Positions 60,453 to 64,000 of a stretch of 64,000 bases of DNA are shown in pieces; position 1 is the stretch's first letter; each line of letters starts with the position of its first letter. Source of the DNA: Clostridia bacterium (GTDB taxonomy: Bacteria > Bacillota > Clostridia > Oscillospirales > CAG-272). The notes under the pieces are model-generated. The model made no database searches, was not told the origin of the DNA, and was given only the letters and a program-made list of their open reading frames with translations. A program made the translations under genes and the position numbers. The stretch is taken from the NCBI GenBank assembly GCA_017622085.1, contig JAGARU010000061.1, positions 1 through 64,000 on the forward strand. The letters run 5' to 3'.

Positions 60453-61907
60453 TTATTTTCCTCCGGGATAAGTATGGCCGCTGAGCCTCTGACAGGAATC
60501 GCGAAGGAGCCAATCCCGGTGGGTATCGATCTTAACATGGGCATGATCCTCGGTCAGATCGAACACGTAGAACAGGTGATGGGACGCGTTATTCATACGG
60601 ATAAAGAGCATGGGCTTACCATCCTTAATTTCATAGCTGGCAAAGCCGCGAACGCGTTCTACTTCCTCGATGCGGATAAAATCGTGGAGCTTGGGCTTAA
60701 CGCCCTTACCGAAGAAGGCGCAAGGAATCCATTCACCGTTACCGGCCAGAACCGTATGGAGATGCTTTCCGTCGGAGAAGGCAAATTCCAGCTTATCTTC
60801 CACTGTGCGAAGGCGGAATCGGGTGATCTCCATAGGATTGGGATCAGCCACGTACCATGTGCCGTTTCCGTTAAAGGTGGTTTCTGTGGTAGAATACGGT
60901 ACGTAGTCGGGGATATGAAGATCCTCTACGTAGGTATCGTCCTGGTCCGTCAGGTGCTTAACCAATGTGGTTACGGCATCCATTTCGTACTGCATATCGG
61001 CAATCATGCCCTGTACGGCAACCACCGTCTGAGACTCGGGAAGAACCAGGCAGAGCTGACCCATAGCGCCGTCCCCGCGAAAGCCATCATCGTGGTTGAC
61101 CCAAAACTGATAACCGTATCCACTGGTCCAGTCCTTGCTTCCGTTGCCGGAATTGTCAGAATGAGCTTTGGTCGCTTCACGCACCCACTCTTCGGACAAA
61201 ATTCTCTGGCCGTTATACACACCGCCATTCAAATACAGGTGCCCCAGCTTTATGATATCGTCGTTGGCAATATGCAGACCGGTGCCGGATTCGCTTGTGC
61301 CGTCCTTGACTCTTGTCCAGCTGACACCCTCAATGCCCAGCTTCGGGAACAGCTTGATACCCAGATAATCCAGCGTATCAAGACCGGTTTTGGCACGAAT
61401 GATAGCACCAAGAAGCAGGGTTGCACCGGTATTATAAGCAAAATGCGTACCGGGCTCATAGGGGATCGGAAGGGCGAGCCACGCCTTCACAAGGTCATCT
61501 TCGTTCATTACCTTCGGGAAAACACAGCAATCGTGGCCGGTGTTCATGGAGAGAACGTGCCGAACCTTCATCTTTTTCAGGTTTTCCGGCACAGCTTCCG
61601 GCAGCTTGTCGGCAAAAATATCGACGATGTAATCCTCTACGCTGAGGATCCCCTCGTCCTGCGCCAAGCCGATGGCGGTGGATGTGAAGCTCTTGCTGAG
61701 CGAATAGACCTCCCTTTTATCCGTGCAGCGGTAAGGGGCGGGCGCGATGCGGAGCATACACTCGCCCTTTTGATGGATCTGGATGGTATGAACGTACTCG
61801 CCGATGACAAGGTGCGGATTTTGGATGCGATACTCCGCCATGGTGTCAAAGAAGTCACGCACTGCACGGCGACTCACGTTCTTGTGTAAATAAATTTCGT
61901 GTTCCAT
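60453..61907 (-). CDS. beta-lactamase family serine hydrolase
   Basis: 484 aa from the ATG at 61907 (AAGGAAG upstream). The nucleophile motif SxxK is in 'YSLSKSFTST' and the YxN-like motif in 'FAYNTGATLL', as in class C beta-lactamases, DD-peptidases and esterases. No signal peptide, so it is probably a cytoplasmic esterase or peptidase rather than a resistance enzyme. The C-terminal 130 residues form a separate beta-rich domain. Confidence 0.87.
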   Translation of the reverse strand: MEHEIYLHKNVSRRAVRDFFDTMAEYRIQNPHLVIGEYVHTIQIHQKGECMLRIAPAPYRCTDKREVYSLSKSFTSTAIGLAQDEGILSVEDYIVDIFADKLPEAVPENLKKMKVRHVLSMNTGHDCCVFPKVMNEDDLVKAWLALPIPYEPGTHFAYNTGATLLLGAIIRAKTGLDTLDYLGIKLFPKLGIEGVSWTRVKDGTSESGTGLHIANDDIIKLGHLYLNGGVYNGQRILSEEWVREATKAHSDNSGNGSKDWTSGYGYQFWVNHDDGFRGDGAMGQLCLVLPESQTVVAVQGMIADMQYEMDAVTTLVKHLTDQDDTYVEDLHIPDYVPYSTTETTFNGNGTWYVADPNPMEITRFRLRTVEDKLEFAFSDGKHLHTVLAGNGEWIPCAFFGKGVKPKLHDFIRIEEVERVRGFASYEIKDGKPMLFIRMNNASHHLFYVFDLTEDHAHVKIDTHRDWLLRDSCQRLSGHTYPGGK

Positions 61908-61924
61908 AGTCTTCTTCCTTTTAA

Positions 61925-61960
61925 AAAGCAAGACTGCCGAAATGCTTCGGCAGTCTTGAA
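61925..61960 (-). terminator. terminator after the Gfo/Idh gene
   Basis: Thirteen-base perfect stem CAAGACTGCCGAA and complement around ATGC; CTTTTTAAAA follows on the minus strand. No promoter is visible between it and the serine hydrolase, so partial readthrough may feed that gene. Confidence 0.9.
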
Positions 61961-61969
61961 TCAACTGAA

Positions 61970-63145
61970 TTAAATCTCGGGGATCTCGATCTCGATCTCG
62001 CGACCAAGTGCCGCAGATTTTGCAATGCCATCAATGATCGCCTGGTTGTAGATGATCTGAGAGGAAGGAACGGGAGCGGGAGTACCGTTCTTAACCGCAT
62101 CAAGGAAGGTACGGATCTTGCGCTCGAAGAGGCCGGGGCCGCCCATGTTGATGATCGGAATCTCGGTAACAGTCTGCTGGCCGCATACCTCATGATAGAT
62201 CTTCATGGGGCCGCCAACGGAGCCGTTCCAGCACTCGGTGGAAGGGATGCGGAGACCGCCCTTGGTACCGAGAATAATGGTATCACCGGGGGTATCCATA
62301 TTCATAGCCCATGCAATACGGAAATCGAGAATGATGTCACCCTCAAGACGTACAAATGCAGCAGCGAAATCATCAACGGCAAACTTCTCAGCGTATTCGG
62401 GATGACCGCAATTTACGTAGCCAACGTAGTTGGGGTCTACGCCGAAGAATGCGGACTTATAACCGGAAACAGTCAGAGGCTTGGGATAGCCAATGGCGTT
62501 AAGCACCATATCAAGAGAGTAGCAACCGATGTCGCCAAGTGCGCCGAGACCTGCGGTCTCGTCCTCAATAAAGGTAGTACCGAAGGGCGTGGGGATACCG
62601 CGTCTGCGTCCGCCGCCGGTCTGGATGTAGTAAATCTTACCAAGCTCACCGGAATCAACGATCTTCTTGATCATCTGCATATTGGCGTCAAGGCGGGGCT
62701 GGAAGCCGATGGAGAGAACCTTGCCGCTCTCCTTCTCTGCGCGCATAACCTCAATAGCCTCTTCCGTCGTAACGGTGAAGGGCTTCTCAAGCATTACGTT
62801 TACGCCCTTCTTCAAAGCGTAAATTGCAGGCTCTGCGTGCTGGCGGTTATAGGTACAAATGCTTACGGCGTCAAGCTGAAGGCTCTCGTCGTCCAGCATT
62901 TCCTTGTGGCTGGCATAATCGGTCTTAACGTCGGTGAGGCCGTACTTTTCAAAGAAAGCCTTTGCCTTACCGGGGATAAGGTCTGCGCCGGCAACAAGCT
63001 CTACGTCGGGCTGGTTGAGGTAAGCATCCATATGGGAGCCTGCAATCCAACCGCATCCAATGATACCAACTCTTACCTTACGGTTTGTGTCGATCTTGCT
63101 TTCAGTATGCACTTCTTTGAAGGCATCGAGAGAAGTTTTTGCCAT
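61970..63145 (-). CDS. Gfo/Idh/MocA family oxidoreductase
   Basis: 391 aa from the ATG at 63145 with AAAGGAG upstream. 'VGIIGCGWIAGSHMDAYL' binds NAD(P) and 'MLEKPFTVTTEEA' carries the family EKP motif. Members oxidise or reduce sugars and cyclitols such as inositol. The partner isomerase lies 21 bases upstream. Confidence 0.92.
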   Translation of the reverse strand: MAKTSLDAFKEVHTESKIDTNRKVRVGIIGCGWIAGSHMDAYLNQPDVELVAGADLIPGKAKAFFEKYGLTDVKTDYASHKEMLDDESLQLDAVSICTYNRQHAEPAIYALKKGVNVMLEKPFTVTTEEAIEVMRAEKESGKVLSIGFQPRLDANMQMIKKIVDSGELGKIYYIQTGGGRRRGIPTPFGTTFIEDETAGLGALGDIGCYSLDMVLNAIGYPKPLTVSGYKSAFFGVDPNYVGYVNCGHPEYAEKFAVDDFAAAFVRLEGDIILDFRIAWAMNMDTPGDTIILGTKGGLRIPSTECWNGSVGGPMKIYHEVCGQQTVTEIPIINMGGPGLFERKIRTFLDAVKNGTPAPVPSSQIIYNQAIIDGIAKSAALGREIEIEIPEI

Positions 63146-63166
63146 AGTAATTCTCCTTTTCACGGC

Positions 63167-63985
63167 TTAGTAGCCAATTGTTTTCAAATAAGCGCGGCCC
63201 ATTTCGGCACACTCAAGTCTGGTTTTGCCCATGGAGGGCTCGTCCTGCTCAACCACGAGCCATTTGGCTCCGGCCTGCTCGGAGGCGGCGATGATTGCCG
63301 GGAAGTCCTGTTTGCCGTGACCAACGGGACGGAATTCAAACTTATTCTCTGCTTCTTCCTTCTTTTCTTCGTTGAGACCAATCAGCTTGTACATATTATT
63401 GGATCTCTCACCGGCAAAGTCCTTAAGATGGACTACAGGAGCACGTCCGGTATATTTCAGAACGTAAGCGGCAGGGTCCTCACCGGCTACCTTTACCCAG
63501 CAGGTATCAATCTCGGTTTCAAGAAGATCAGCAGGAATCTCGGTATACATAACATCAAGTCCGTACTCGCCGTTTACCTTAACAAATTCAAAGTCATGGT
63601 TGTGATACAGGAGCGTAATGCCGAGGGATTTTGCAACCTCCGCAATTTTGCGAATGTTGGCAATAGCCTCCTCGAACTTAGCGGCTCCGGGACGGTATTC
63701 CTCCGTCATGTAGGGTACTGCAACGTAATTACAGCCGATTTCCTTATAAGCCTTGAGCGTATTTTCCGCGTCAGCAGTCAGCTCAGCATAAGGAACGTGT
63801 GCCGATACGGCTACAAGGCCAAGGTCTGCTAAGATAGTCTTAATCTCTGTAGGAGTGCGGCCGTAAAGACCGGCGAACTCAACGCCGTCGTATCCCATTT
63901 CTTTTACAGCCTTAAGCGTTCCGACGAAATCCTTTTCCAGAATATCGCGCACAGTATAAAGCTGAAGTGCAATTGGCAATGCCAT
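63167..63985 (-). CDS. sugar phosphate isomerase/epimerase family protein (TIM barrel)
   Basis: 272 aa, complete, with GGGAGG before the ATG near the window edge. 'QLYTVRDILEKDFVGTLKAV' and 'YHNHDFEF' are typical of the xylose isomerase-like/AP endonuclease 2 family, where His, Glu and Asp bind a metal. Paired with a Gfo/Idh oxidoreductase, as in inositol and keto-sugar pathways. The exact sugar is unknown and more genes may lie to the right. Confidence 0.9.
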   Translation of the reverse strand: MALPIALQLYTVRDILEKDFVGTLKAVKEMGYDGVEFAGLYGRTPTEIKTILADLGLVAVSAHVPYAELTADAENTLKAYKEIGCNYVAVPYMTEEYRPGAAKFEEAIANIRKIAEVAKSLGITLLYHNHDFEFVKVNGEYGLDVMYTEIPADLLETEIDTCWVKVAGEDPAAYVLKYTGRAPVVHLKDFAGERSNNMYKLIGLNEEKKEEAENKFEFRPVGHGKQDFPAIIAASEQAGAKWLVVEQDEPSMGKTRLECAEMGRAYLKTIGY

Positions 63986-64000
63986 TTTTATATACCTCCC

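Noticed and set aside
60453..61907. Antibiotic-resistance beta-lactamase
   Set aside because: It has SxxK and YxN-like motifs but no signal peptide and an extra C-terminal domain, so an esterase or peptidase role is more likely.

Overview
The window looks like chromosome of an endospore-forming, low-to-mid GC member of the class Clostridia (Bacillota), probably an uncultured gut anaerobe. The reasons are sigma-G, a full spoIIIAA-AH operon, spoIVA, dipicolinate synthase (spoVFA/spoVFB), an alpha/beta-type SASP, Shine-Dalgarno starts of the GGAGG type, and a sodium-pump decarboxylase operon. I cannot place it below class. I see no rRNA, tRNA, CRISPR array, insertion sequence or prophage. Almost all genes stop with TAA or TGA.

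Layout. 1-4.5 kb looks accessory: a TetR regulator faces a three-gene ABC exporter operon across a compact divergent promoter/operator region, followed by a small DUF6061-type protein and a truncated XRE regulator. 4.5-9.9 kb holds an acetyltransferase, a GH2 glycosidase, a nucleoside hydrolase and a GH92 glycosidase, all without signal peptides. 10-18.3 kb is an F420 ligase-like protein, sigG, an atypical response regulator, a DUF4830 protein and spoIIIAA-AH. 18.4-21.7 kb has two tandem DUF3048 lipoproteins with long Pro-Thr repeat linkers around a small conserved protein. 21.7-26.5 kb (minus) is secA followed by two unknown membrane proteins. 26.6-31.3 kb is trmL, then a minus-strand pair: a MurE-like ligase and a rare-looking acyltransferase-3/cardiolipin synthase fusion. 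31.5-41.2 kb holds spoIVA, small unknowns, glnS-gltX, a metallo-hydrolase, a DivIVA-like/XRE-TPR pair and a leucine-rich-repeat lipoprotein. 41.5-46.5 kb is a five-gene biotin/sodium operon that contains all the transcarboxylase-type subunits. 46.6-52.5 kb (minus) carries housekeeping genes, a SASP and dipicolinate synthase. 52.6-59.6 kb (plus) carries polA, a DUF362 ferredoxin-like protein, ispE, a uracil permease interrupted by an in-frame TAG, and upp. 59.7-64 kb (minus) is a HAD phosphatase, a serine hydrolase, and a Gfo/Idh oxidoreductase with a sugar isomerase-like protein.

How the genes work together. The sporulation genes span successive stages: SpoIVA and SpoIIIA in the mother cell, sigma-G in the forespore, then SASP and dipicolinate. 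Sequences resembling sigma-E, sigma-F, sigma-G and sigma-K promoters sit in front of the genes expected for each. The carboxyltransferase operon would couple transfer or loss of a carboxyl group on biotin to sodium export. uraA-upp is a uracil salvage pair. The most notable items are the amber codon replacing a conserved Gln codon of uraA, the acyltransferase/cardiolipin synthase fusion beside a MurE-like ligase with an unusual specificity loop, and a DUF4830 gene that seems to lead the spoIIIA operon from a sigma-E-like promoter.
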